Source: Membranipora membranacea (Eukaryota; Bryozoa; Gymnolaemata; Cheilostomatida; Membraniporidae). From it: 64,000 nucleotides of DNA. The stretch's first letter is position 1. Every line of letters begins with the position of its first letter. The notes under the pieces were generated by a model. That model was given only the letters and a program-made list of their open reading frames with translations. It searched no databases and was not told the DNA's origin. The translations under genes and the position numbers were made by a program. The stretch is taken from contig OU612068.1 in NCBI GenBank assembly GCA_914767715.1, positions 18,168,001 to 18,232,000 on the forward strand, in the 5' to 3' direction. This document shows positions 22,204 to 35,300 of this stretch, piece by piece.

Positions 22204-23184
22204 TCAATTTGTCACTCAATTTCATTATTAAATAAAAAAAATCTGTCCAGTTTAAAAAGTAAAGTCAGTTCACAAAATAATTAACGAGGATACCAGTTCA
22301 TAAAGTTTACCTGTGTGCTTTGAAAATGAGCTATCATTTTCTTGGTTGTATGAAGGGAGGAAAATGTCAATATCAATGTCAAATGAAGGTCATGAGAAGA
22401 AAATAAAAGTTGATGCCTCAATTTCTATTTTCTGCACAAACTCTACTTCAACAGCACCCACTTCCCACCAATAGGCTGAAATCCTCATATCCTACAGTAC
22501 TCCTTTGGTTTAGGAGAAGTTGATTACCACAACTAGAATGATTTGCAGACTTCACAATGTTTTCAGGTGCTTAAATTATATAAACATTAAATATATATAT
22601 ATATATATATATTATTAATATAGTTATACATGATGATGATGAGACTTGTGGAAACTTTTCAGTCTATCCTCTCTGTCTGTCTATTATTTTTATGTATAAT
22701 TGTTACACTTCATTCTTCCAAGGAGATGGAAACTCTCATTCCTTGCTTCTTCATGAGTGCTTATCAATAGATCACTATTATATATATGCCACTTGTTTAT
22801 GCTACCAACCATAATCAAATAGACCTATTACTCCTTGTAAATGTGTAGTAAATATATGATGATGTAAAATGATCATCATCATCATGGTTTGTCCAAGGTC
22901 CTTGGTTTGTCACTTCAATTGTTGTGACGACATATTAGCATTTTACTCATTTAGCCTCTCCAGTTGTGATGCATGTAGCATTGATGAACCCACAGACATT
23001 CTGGGATGTAGCAATTAATCCAATTCCTAGGCATGCTGCAATCAATTAATGGACTGTATAGTCACATTTACTACAATGATTACTACATTGATTCCCTTTA
23101 ATCCCCTATTTGTTTATGTCACAAAATTTAGGTAGGCTAATAACATCAACTGTTTGCTAGCTTAAACTACCATTGTACCTATTT
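22204..23184. other. Intergenic, AT-rich, nothing recognised
   Basis: Sequence between the LINE 5' end and the mS38-like gene, with an (AT)n run at 22592-22612 and short ATC repeats near 22872-22884. It may contain the promoter or an upstream exon of the next gene. No coding potential is seen. Confidence 0.4.
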
Positions 23185-25235
23185 ATGAACTCCCTCTGCA
23201 TTATCCTTTTTGATAACCATATTTTAATTTGCAGGAGTTTCTGTGTCAGAGGTCAACCACTTTTGGGAGCTTGCAGACTACAGCCTAGAGAAGGTAAGTT
23301 TAAAAAATTTTGCTACATATTATTGCATTTCACCTGCTATTGTTGATCTGAGTGAGCGATCAACTACCTATTACGAATGAGATTTAATAATGGTATTTCA
23401 GCCTAAACATATTTTAATTTGACTTCATGTTGTCCAAGTAGAAAGCCTTATTAGGGCATCACTATTTAACTACTTTCTGGGTCCACTAGCCAAAGAAATA
23501 GATCATGCTCAAAATTTTTGATTTCAAAGGTCTTGTTGTTCTGTAACTGTAACCCGCATTTCCATAACTAATACAATAAGCATTGTATAATATTGTTTTA
23601 TTTAGGCCTAGCTTCTAGTGCAGCCAGTATAAATGGAGTCCAGTCAGAATCGTCAGGTCAAAATAGACAAACAAGTAATTCACTGATCACCGAGTTACTT
23701 AAAAGAGTATCAGCCCTTCGTCTCTCTTCTGATGTATTACAAAGTAGTCAACACTTTACCCAACACAGAACACTCACTACATGTATGTATCTTCAATATT
23801 TTCACGCTAAGCTAATTTCCTTCAATATAACAAATATTGTGAACTGAGCAGAACAATTATGTACCTGGGGAAGAAAGCCTCATCAGGAAAGAAATTGATT
23901 TCAAATGTTTATCAGGTTGCTTTATAACGATGAAAAGCTAAACAGGGAATATTTGGAACAACTGATTCAATCCTTCAATGCCCGTGTTTCCGGTATGTAA
24001 GCCAAACTAATTGTTGTGTCATTATTCGTTCTCTGATTTTTATCCGATGCTCTGAAGGCAGCAGAAATTCTCCTCACAATATTGAAATGACAAACGGTCA
24101 AAATAACATTTCACTGTCAACTACACTTCTTAAAAAATCTGAGAGGAGCAGACCCCAGACTATGCAGCACAGGTCAGCACATGCTATAAAGATGAGAAGA
24201 TGGCACATGAACAGACATCGGTACCTCAGAGTCAAAAAGAAAAATAGGTATGAATGTTTTTAGATCTTCTCGAGATAAATAATGGCACTCTCCACTCTTA
24301 GTGCTGAAATTTTGACTGCTAATAAATGGTTACTCATTTCGGTGTTCAGAGGAAAAGGTTTTGCTTTTCATAATTTATCCTACACATGTTATGATCGCAA
24401 CTTTTCTTGCATGGCCCTCAATGTCTGGACAACCTATGAGTATGGTTGACTGATCACTCTGTACTATCGTTTCTTCACATTTCTGATTAATTTTGTGTTC
24501 ACAGTGATGCTTCGCTAGGTCATCACAACTGGTATTATTTCCACCTCCCCTTACTGGATGGACACTTGTTAATTATTTAAGGCCAAATACAACGATGTAA
24601 ATAAAGCCTGTTGGCTTAGAAGGCCGTAATGCAATATACTCACATACATTATAAAATGATTTGACTTTCTTCAAATAGGAGCAAGATGTTGAAACAGAAG
24701 TATCTTAATATAAGAAGGCGTGTTGATCGGTATAGAAAAGCACTCACCGCCATTCGGGAGGATGGGGAAAACTTTGATGCCTTACAGTTTGTCAAGTCGC
24801 GAATTGAGCGAGCTAAGAGAGGAGGATTTGTGCAGGATATCTGGAGATCTGCTGATGAGCAGCCGTCCACACCATGGCAAAGCTATTCTGTACCTGATTT
24901 GAAAAAGTAAGTTGTCATTTGTTTGAATAATCTCCTCACCTGATCATTTGTTTGTGATGTGAAGTCTTGCAAATGCTTTGTTTACTTTATATTTATGTGT
25001 CATATGACGTCTGGTTACTTTCCTTGTAATCATCAGCAGTCATATGTGTGCACTGAGCTTATGTCTGCTAAAGTTTTCTCCAATTTAAAAACACACTTTT
25101 TATTTCAGGTGCAAAACTTATGAACCATCTAGACCAGTACCATCGACAAGACATCCCAAGAAGTTGAGGGAAGAACTGAAATTGAGTAAAAAAGTGAAAG
25201 CAAGGCCTAGAGCTGTATTTGATTTTCTTCAATGA
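23185..25235 (+). CDS. Probable mitochondrial small-subunit protein mS38 (AURKAIP1-like)
   Basis: Proposed exons: 23185-23293, 23606-23786, 23916-23992, 24058-24247, 24679-24906, 25109-25235, giving 303 residues with all phases matched. The diagnostic part is a very basic stretch, AIKMRRWHMNRHRYLRVKKK, followed by more Lys/Arg and later QDIWRSADEQPSTPW. The mS38 family (human AURKAIP1, yeast Cox24) has the same K-x-RR-x-x-MN-x-H-x-Y-x-K pattern, then IWxKAGL and a Trp. That protein sits in the mitochondrial 28S subunit near the decoding region. The N-terminus (CRSFCVRGQPLLGACRLQPRE) has several Arg and few acidic residues, as a presequence would. Weak points: the first exon may instead begin at an acceptor at 23235 with the ATG further upstream, and exon 2 must use GTATCT at 23787 rather than the stronger GTATGT four bases earlier. 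Confidence 0.55.
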
Positions 25236-26300
25236 CAGATTTATTACATATTTGGTAGCATCGCGTAGGAGAATGCGCTCTTCGATGATAAAGATTTTTT
25301 GCGCTTGCATTGCATCATGCTAGAGGAAAAACAACGAGGTTCAAAACTAAAAAAGAATGCTTCTTTGCTCATCGCCACCTGTCTTATGGTATTCTCTAAC
25401 TTATAGTAGACATTTTAAACTTTTAAATTTATCTAACAAGTGGCTGCCAAGGTGTGGTTAATTGATCACAAACCCTCAGGATCGGGTGCAAAATGAACAG
25501 TACAATACATTTTTGAAGCGCTTAATATCAGGAAGTCACTTCAAACACCATACAGATATCATTAAGCATGTGTCTTCAAAGAGAAGCAGGCTATATTTTA
25601 CCTGAAATTGCAACAACAAAAACTAACCACACCACGGAATAGTTATGAAAAACCAAATATTCAATCTAAGGTCATGGTAGTGGAGTTGGATACATTACAG
25701 CATGTCATGATGTTTAATTTACTTGCAAAAATAATCAGAGCATTTGCCATCTATGCTGTTCTTTTTTCAATCATATTAACGGATGTCACCTTAGTACGTT
25801 AAATATGGCATTGTCACAAAGTTTATTCTTCCCATAATCCAAATGCTTGAACTCCGATTGAACTTTAGTTTATTTACGGTGGCTATCAACTACCACTGGT
25901 GTTCTGCAGACAAAAAATTTCATGTACGACAATTCCTTGTTGCTTGAAATGATTGTATAAAGAATTAGGTAAGATTTTCTTGTGAAGATCCAAGTGGATG
26001 CCAATCTGCTACTAGAAAAGTGCCTCCATTTAGCCACATAACAATACACTTGATGGTAGCTAGATGCACAGAAGTGAGAGTTTGTATGGGGCAAGTAAAG
26101 TTAAGACTATCTTTTTCTTTAACAGACCAAGCTGAATAAGCACCGAACCAAAAATCCGCCCTGCATAAATGGATGAGATACCGAACTCCAACTGCTCATT
26201 GAATGACAGCTCTTTCAGGAGAAGACAGTGACGGGTACTTCTTATCCCCGTAAGTGGGAACTAGCAACCAGCATAAAAAATCCTCTGACCATAATAAGGT
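25236..26300. other. Convergent intergenic region, nothing recognised
   Basis: The 3' ends of the mS38-like gene (+) and METTL6 (-) face each other here. A minus-strand AATAAA (plus TTTATT near 25868-25875) is a possible METTL6 polyadenylation signal. No exon or repeat is recognisable. Confidence 0.4.
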
Positions 26301-28320
26301 TCAAGAGGCATCATTCCCTGGTGCGCAGACTTTCCTGTAGCGACCTTGTATAAATATTCGAGGTACATCAATATTCTCTTTCTTATTGACTGTTCTTCTC
26401 TCCACATAAGTCCTCTCTACATGTTCATAACCAGCTGATGTGAAAATCTCATCTAACTTTTCTACAGCGATACATAAACACATAAATTATAAGGGGATTT
26501 TTTGCCCAATAAGAATCTCGAAAATAAAATTACACATGTTGAGAGTGCTCATTTGTTAACCCTTTTTAAAAGGAGAAGCAACTCCATACAACAACAAACA
26601 AAGAATTTATTTGGCTAAAAATTGCGACAGCAATGACTTTTGAGGTGGAGGCCGACAAACTAAATTTAGTACATTTATTAAGCCCCTCCATTTCTTTCAC
26701 TTGTGTTACCAGTAGGCCTGTAATACATGGTAAACATGGTGTTGTGGCTCACCTATCGAAAAGTAGTACGCCCTAGTGTTATCCTGTCGCACATACAGAT
26801 TTTCTGACAGCTTGTGTCCTGGTTTGAATCTGAGCATTGCATGGTCATACAGTCCATAGTCCCTAATTAGAACACAACCTCCTTCCTTCAGTATCTAAAG
26901 TCGAACGAGAATAAATATCAACACTGATAAAATAGTCCGGCATCTAAGAAAATTTAATTTTCCCTTATTAACTATAACTTGAAGTTATTTTCCCTTTTTA
27001 ATGGGAGCACAACTTCGCATTCTTCTAAGATACAAACAATTTGTATACACCGGGGAGAGTGGGAGTTAGTACGGATCTTCTAGCATACACATAGTAAGAC
27101 TAAGGGGTCTGGGCAACTCGTTCCAAACTCCTTGGCGAAACATGCACATGGAACTGTTGTTCACTTTCCTTAATATTAGAAGATATGAAAACAGAGACAG
27201 ATTATAAGATGTGACACCCTTCCCGACACCACTCACCTTGTGTATATTTTTTAGAGCCAATACCATATTATCAGGTAAGATAGCAGACAAGACAAATATC
27301 AAACTGCAAAAGTCCACTGACTGTGAGGGTACATTCTTGATGAGGTCAGATTTGGTGAGGTCACACTGGAATGCTTTACATCTCTCCTCACTGTACAAAT
27401 CATTGCCCTACAAACACATGTGAAGACATTGACAGATAGGGGAGGACAATTATAAAATTCTGAAACACCACATACTATCTCACAGACTGGACGCTCAATT
27501 TTATATAATATGAAATACAGGATTATTATGTAAAAAGTTGCCAACGAGGCTACAACTGAGGTTTTCTAGATTATCACATGATTTGGCATTTTTGCACTAT
27601 GGCGCAAACAAGGAATTTAATCATATATGTATACAAACCTTAACAAAATCTACAGCTCTTTGAGAAAAATCACAAGCGTAAATGAACAGATCAGGGTTTT
27701 CTTGAAGCAAGGGGAACAGGAAGTTGCCCACGCCACATCCTGCTTCTAGTAGTGCGCAAGCACCCTACAAGATCGAAATAGAAAACATAAATACGAGATC
27801 TAAAAGATCTAACATTGGACTAATGGGGTACATGAATGTTTATTTTTAAATAAGTTTCTATTTGAAATACCAAACACCTTTTGAATTGAGATATTCAAGG
27901 ATAAACAGGACATCATTTGTTTGAAAATTCTTAGAAATCATGAAAATATGACGGGATTATGGGCCAAGGTCGAACTTGTACAAAGAGCCCTAAATGTATT
28001 GTCCGTAATTGATTTATGAGGTGCTTCAGTTCGAAGAGAACGCATCAACACACTATCCAAACAGCCAAAACTCCTTGCTTCAAAAATACCTGATTCAACT
28101 CCGGAAACTCTCTGGAGGTCCAGTGCCTATCTTTGTAGAAAGCTGTTGTGTTTCTCTTGTAGAAGATATCCCAATTTTTCATCGCATCTTTCTCCAATAA
28201 CTGCTGTTTAAAGTCAGATATAGTCACTTTATCAGCAGCTAGTGACGCCTTTTCATCGCCAGTTAGCTGCCGAGGTAATTGTTCAGAGGTAGCTTGTGTC
28301 CTCCAAATATTATCAGCCAT
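26301..28320 (-). CDS. METTL6: tRNA N3-methylcytidine methyltransferase METTL6
   Basis: SAM-dependent enzyme that makes 3-methylcytidine at position 32 of serine tRNAs, working with seryl-tRNA synthetase. Proposed exons: 28320-28090, 27764-27639, 27407-27237, 26894-26753, 26461-26301, giving 276 residues (human 284). Landmarks in order: [31 protein letters not shown], the SAM motif [78 protein letters not shown] and the C-terminal [19 protein letters not shown]. The YVxRxTVNKKE-x3-VPRxF ending distinguishes METTL6 from METTL2 and METTL8. All junctions are in frame. The gene is divergent from AVL9 and convergent with the mS38-like gene. Confidence 0.93.
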
Positions 28321-29390
28321 CTATTCAACATAAAACTAGATTAGGGGCTGTTTACATGATTTCCGACTTTTCCAATATCCAATAGGTATCAATAGGGTAT
28401 GAGTAGGGCTTCCTGGGTATTGGGTGGGGTTTTCCGTATACCCAGCAAAGCAATGAGGAGACCCTGAAAGTACCTGACATTCTCCCTGCTGACATACCTT
28501 TGCAACTTTGCCTGACTTGGGACCAGCTAATGCTTGGTGGCCCTGGGTGGAGTTTCCCGCAGACCGCAACAGTTCTAAGCTGTTCATGACAGGCTACTTT
28601 GACTTGCAACCATATTGTAGTGAGCATTCATTCATGGGCTCCTGCTCACTACCAGCAGGATTGTCATATCTGTCATGACAAGCTTTCTCAAGGCAGAGCT
28701 TATCAAGACAGGCTACTAGTACAGTAGCATATTTTTGGGTGGCAAAATCAAGGCATTCAAGCAATGGGTTAGAGCCCAATCATAGATGCAACATTGAAAA
28801 ACATGTGGCGTATGCATAATCAAGGAGATGGAGGTGTTGTGTAATAGCTAGCTGTTCTACTTTTGTCAGACCAACCAAGGACTCAGTCAGACTTGCTCTC
28901 AGTCTCATCATGATAAACTAGTCAACATCAACCAGGAAGAGATCACTAGGGCCTATAACATTATTACAACAATTTTTTTTTTTCCTCAAACCAAAAAAAG
29001 TTAGGACAATCAAAATAACCAAAACAATCCAGTCAGATGAATAAAAGCAAGGAGTAAACTGTTACTCCTTGATAATAGGATAAATAATGTGTTTTTTTGC
29101 TTTTCATTTTTAGCTAAATACATTTAGTCGAGTCACTGTTACAGTCCAAGCTGTAGTCTACATAATTAATTACTGGATATACTAGGATCTTGGTATTATT
29201 TACCTGGCACACAAAGTATTATTTTCAGACTAGCTGATTCACTTCCTGTTAAAATCCCAGATGATTCCAATGTTTTGATGTGATGAAATATTGGTTATGC
29301 TTGCAGGGTTTGAAGTATAGCTAACAATTTTGATAACTAAGTACTGTTTCTGCTTTAGTGCAACATCTTGGACCGTAAATTGAACTGTCC
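28321..29390. promoter_or_regulatory. Divergent METTL6/AVL9 intergenic region
   Basis: 1.07 kb separates the METTL6 and AVL9 start codons, which point away from each other, so the stretch must hold both leaders and promoters. I see no TATA box in a convincing position for either gene and no repeat or additional coding exon. A shared bidirectional promoter is possible but inferred only from geometry. Confidence 0.4.
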
Positions 29391-32300
29391 ATGGCTGAGT
29401 CTAGCATTAGTGGAGACAAAAACTTGCTGCATATTGTAGTTATTGGATTTCACCACAAAAAAGGATGCCAGGTGAGTGTGTGTGTGTACTACTACTAGTA
29501 TCAAGGACCCCTTGGTAGTATGTATAATCCTGTTATCTCTCTTCAAATAGTAGATAATCTATAACATAATGGACAAATAATAGTATTAGCAGTCTACTTG
29601 ACTCAAGTCCTCACATGCTCCCTATATTATTATTATTATCATTTTGTTCTTCCCTGGCATAAAGCCAGTGCCTAAATCCATGGGACATGGGCTCATGGGG
29701 CTTGCAAGCATGCATTCTGCCTATGTGCATGATTATGAATAAGGCAAACACAGGCCAGCAAGCCCCAGGTGATCATACCTGAATCCCCAGGTTGGAGTGA
29801 GTCCCAACCATAGGACTGCTGCAGCTCCTAACTTTGGGCTTTGGATGGGTAGAGGGTGGGAGCAATGAACTCCCTCATTGGTGGGAGGGATGGAAGCTTC
29901 CTTTGCTTTTCAGTCGACAATAAATTTTGAACATTAGCTTTTAACTGCCAAAGTTGGATCATTTATCATAATCGAAACACTTGGAAACACAAAGGAAGCT
30001 TCCGTCCTTCCCATCACCCACCCCCTACCCATGCAAAGCCCAAAGTTAGGAACTGCGGCAGTCCTATGGTCCGAACAGGAAAAATCAATCCTGGGCATGG
30101 GGCGATAGAAGAGGGTAGTCAGTCTGCGGTTTGTTTGTGGCACAGATCCTCATGCATCATATTTAAGTCCTTTAAACTGTATAGTTTCCAGCACCAGCTC
30201 TCAGTTATGAGGTGATTAGCTGACTGTGTCTGCAGTTTGAACAAGAACATCATCAGGATAATACCACTGTTGGTTGCGGCTTACTATCAAATTAAAGTCG
30301 AAATTGCAATTTCAACAGAGGCCGCCAGTTTTACTTTTAGCTCAAGTCGCAATACTTCCATCACAGAGTTATAGAAATGCTTTAAACCATTGACTGAGCT
30401 CAGCACCACCCAGCTTGTTAACAGAACACAACTAAACTTAGAGTCACATTTCTATGAATCACTCAAATGTTTCGTGCATAGAAACAAAATACCCTCCCTA
30501 TTTTGGTCTGAGAGAATTGCAAACATATTTAATGTGCTAGATTTCTAACTAACTACTAGCAGTTTGTTGGTTTATAATATAAATAAACGAAACCTTTCTT
30601 TGAACGGAAAGTGTTAGCAGAAGAATGACTTCACCACTTAGCTTCACTATATCGGATGTTGAGAGCCGGTCATTATCAAGTTTGTGTGCTCAAAGGATGC
30701 TTATGTTGCTGGTAGTGGCATTCCATTATTAACTACAGCTTTCCCACCCAGTTGGTTAACGGAATGTCACTACCAGCAACCTGACAAAGTTTTAGCACTT
30801 GAACTACTCATATTGCAACCCACCCAAATCTAATCCCCCTCAATCTTAGGAACATATGATAGGATGAGGCAATTAATAGCCCCATGACTTACTTTGCTAA
30901 GTTCTTGCGTTAGGTTCAGATCAGGGAGGACCATGCTTAATGATTTGATCTACAGCTACGTTGATAAATATATGTAGTGTTCTTTCCGTAACTTATTTCC
31001 AAGAACCATGCTGTGGGTATAACGTAAAATTTCTGTCATTTTTCATCACCTTAGTATCTCATTATGGTGGTGTGGACAATGTTGATGAGTGAAGTCTTAA
31101 AATCATATGATACCAACATTGCCAAACTGCAATATCGAGCTTTGTCACAACAACATGCCTTTACTTTTAACACCAAAATTAAGTTAGAAAACCATTCGAG
31201 TGTTAGACATCCATGCAGCAGATTTTCGTTTCACGAATTCATCAAATCTAGCGGTGTGTAGTATTTAGTAACCTGGCTTTATACTAGATGTATGATGCCT
31301 CTCAACTTTTACAAAGGGCCATACCACCTAAACTGGAGTTGTCTGCTCAGAGTCACCAAATTAATCTGATAAGACAACTTCTGTGAGAATAAAATAATTA
31401 GGTTGTGATATACACATCATTATTAACACTATGCATCATATAACAATAAGTTATCTCACAATAATCTGTGTTGAAATCCCAATTAGAATAACCAACCAAG
31501 GAAAAATCAGAAATAAGAACACCCATACATGATATATATCATGTTGTAGGCACCATAAAAATTTATAATTGGCCGTCTGCAAATCCGAAACCCATGGACA
31601 TTAATTTAAGCACGGAAGACTGAATGAAAATCATCAAGCAGATGGAGTTTTCATTCCTCTAATGCCATTCTTTAATCTGAACATATATGCCTAGAGGAGC
31701 AATGACATCAAAATAAGCCAATCTATCCATGATGGGCATTTACCAAACCACCGGCAATGTGATATGCCTCGGGCTTCTTCAAACAACCACATACATCTAG
31801 AAATTATTGTGTTAACATTCAGGGGGGTCTTTTAATTAGAAAGAGTGATCCTTTACTAAAGCAAGTTATCACTATCACATCGCTCAAAATTATCACTCAC
31901 AATGGTCTTTCAATTAGACAAAATCATTCCCAAATCGCTCACTCAGAATGTATATAGTTCCATCAAGTGACTGAGCGATCTGAAAGCGAGACCCCTAGCA
32001 GGTATCACTCACTGAGTGAGCGATCAGATTGCGATTTTGGCTGTTTCTAATTGAAAGACCCCCCAGGATACATGTATTCTGTCATTCCATCTATCGAAGT
32101 AGCCTGGGCACTCCAAGTAAACCATAGTTTTGGATACTCTGTCTGAATACTGCAGCATATCAATTATCATTTGTCTACTATTGTTTAGGTTGAGTTCTCC
32201 TACCCACCTCTTGTACCTGGTACAGATGAAGGAAGCGGTGAAGTGCCATTGGAGTGGAAACATCTGCCAACTCTAGCCCTCCCAGATGGCGCTCACAACT

Positions 32301-35300
32301 ACAGTAAAGGTTAGTGGAGCAGAACTTGTAATTCCCATGGTTTTCACAAAATGGGCATGATATTTGTTTGGTTGAGTTTGGAGCGTGTCCAGATTGACTG
32401 ACGTCTACCTTTTCAGCTTTATTAGTGAGCCATTCACCATCTCTGGCAAAATATGTATTTGCCATGTTTTTTTCGCCAAATTGGTACACAATTTGACATA
32501 TTGAGTTATGAAAGTGCCAGATTGACAGACGTTGCCCTTTTCAGTTTTTTTTATAAACCAATTCTCCGTGATGTCTATTTAAGGAGTGTTACATACAAGT
32601 TCTTCTTATAAGAATGCCTGATGACCATGCTTCCTCTCAAAGCTAAATTCAAGACAATTATTGTTGCCTGTAAACATCACTATTTGAGAGTTGTCCCCAC
32701 AATTTAGATGAAAGACTAACTCCTAAAGTTTGCTTCAGCTTTTGTTTGCTGATATGCAGCTGAGAATTAACAACCTATGATCCCTGCTAGCTGATTGATG
32801 CTGTCAATCATACATCTCATGTTCTCATTGGTAGAACTATATCAGTGTTTTGCTGAGTTTTATTATGGTGTACAAAGATAACAATGGCATGCTAATGACC
32901 TCCCAACGAAAACAAAACACTCCTCGAGGTTGTTAATTGCTTTCAAAATAAAAATGTGTCATCAAAATCCTGTGTTCTTTCCTGATTCCTGTGTTTAATA
33001 AGTCTTATCTCAGTTTGTTCTGCTATTTATTTTAGACACTGTGTATTTTCATCTTAAAAACAAGAAAGGGAAGAGAAAGGCCACTGTTTATGGGGTCTCA
33101 TGTTACAGACAAATAGATGCAAAGGTTGGTTGTTGGTGCCAAGATTGTCTTACTACAATCAATAATGGCATCTGCTTGAACTTTGCTTATCTAAGTTATT
33201 ATATCTCTGTTATGACGGGTCAATCTGTGATTCACATCCATTGCAAAGATTATCACCAGGGAAATATATATGAGGTTTAGAATTTGTGCCTTTCTCTTGT
33301 TCCATTTTTAATTTTAGCGAATATTATGATTTGTGAGGATGTAGATTGTTATTGTGAAGATCATGTGGGTGGAATTTTGACGAATTTTTGCAATTAATAA
33401 GATTTAAATTGCCTTAATTGAAGGAGTTGTTAATTCCCTGAAACTTTTTGTTTTCACTTTCAAATCACAGTCATAAATAATTCAATGATGTGAATGAATA
33501 CGTATGTGTCCTAAATACTCACATATCATATTTCAACGTTTCCTGGTAATATGTCATAGTAGCATGTCAACATGTATGCTTGTTTTATAAGTAAAAATAT
33601 ATGTTAGCATATTTATCATTGCAGGATATAGTGAATAAAACAGATGATATAACTCGGGGTACGGTACAGAAAAGTGTATGTGTGCTCACAACACTGGTAT
33701 GTGCAACAAAATCAACTTATAATCATTAGGATTACAAAGAAAATCGGAAGATTATCATCATTTTTTGGAATGTACTCTAAGCCAATGAAATTCAACAAAC
33801 ATTTCCTTAATACAAATGATGTGTTATTTCCGCTTACTTGCAATTTCAATACAGCTCCAAGCTGGCACACATGCAAGTGATTTCGTACATTAAGTGGTCA
33901 GCATTGGAATTTCTTCAAATTCCTCTTAAAGTTTTACGGGGAATTTTACCTTGGAAAGAACACATTTTACCTAATTTTATCATCATTGAATCATTTGCAG
34001 TCAATTCAGCATTATTTTTTTGGTTTTTTGGCACCTTTGAATATTCATTAGCACCTTTCGGTGTCAATATTTTGCTGTAAACAATACTATCTCGAACCAG
34101 TTACACAAAATGTGTGCCAACCAAATTTAATCTAATTATTGCTAATCTGCGTCAGCTATTAGCAAACTATTTAGTAAACATATTTGTGAAATTGTTTATT
34201 TCAGTGATAAAAATTTGGAATATTTTCTAATCCTTTTTGTCACCATGTCCGGTTTTCACAGAGAAGAATCCGTATGGTAGAATTTTTTGGCAGAGGAACG
34301 AGTAGTGATCCCTGTTTACTCAGACAGCTGTTTGTTCATGTGGTCTTTGTGATGCTTATTTTTTTATCATATTTTGTGTGGAAAGATTTTTAGAAGATAC
34401 AGGGAGCCAGACCATCAATTCCTGTTTTCGACTTGTGAGGCTCACATATAACATACATAATAATATGATAGGTTAAAACTCAGGTTATCTCAAATTTTAA
34501 TGTTTTCTCAATGCTATTTTCTATGCATAAGTTTTTTGCTAGTTAGTTTTTGAATTTTTGGCAAAAATGTCATTATTGGTAGAGCCAAAACTTTCTTTAA
34601 AATATTTGAATTTCTAGGGTTCATTGTCAATTTATTTTGATAGATGTCTGGTGTTTGCAGATGTTGAAAAAACTTTCACCACAGAGTGTGGAACATATTT
34701 AAAACTTCATGTTTTCACAATGATTTTCAACCTGAGTTACCCTTAATTGTAGTTATCTTCTCATTTCTCTCAATGTTGTGTTGGGAGCAGGCTGTAATCA
34801 GGGAGGTTGGGAGATCTCACCCTCCCTGCTGTAATCTGGCCTCTGTTTGAAAAATTTGAATAATGTTTCATTCTTAGCATAAGTATTAAATCTTTTTATT
34901 GGGCATCCTCAGGTTAATGAGTTCAATGGCTAAACATATCAAAGATAGTCATGCAGAATTTAATGACCACTTGACATGGCTTGAGCACCTCTCCATTATT
35001 TGACCTTGAATTTCTACATTTAATTTTCAATTCATATTGAAACCCTCCATTCAAGTTTCCCTCCCTTGTACCAGGCTGCAACCAGTTTAAAGTTCAAGCT
35101 TTGTATTGGTCAACAACATGAATCCTGAGAGATTTTGACCTTACCTTTGTATTGGGGCTTGTTCCTTGGCCGAAGTGATTCGAAATGAAGCCCCTCGCAT
35201 TGGAATGGTTAGATTACCATATTGTTTGTGTTTTTGTAGCCATGTTTCGGAGCGATTGCTGCTAAGTTAGAGCTGGTGACTCATGCATGGTTTGAGCAGC

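Noticed and set aside
32178-32489. Minus-strand frame with several Cys (SCPFCENHGNYKFC)
   Set aside because: It resembles a zinc-binding motif but is antisense to AVL9 exon 2, has no supporting exon structure and matches no known finger spacing.
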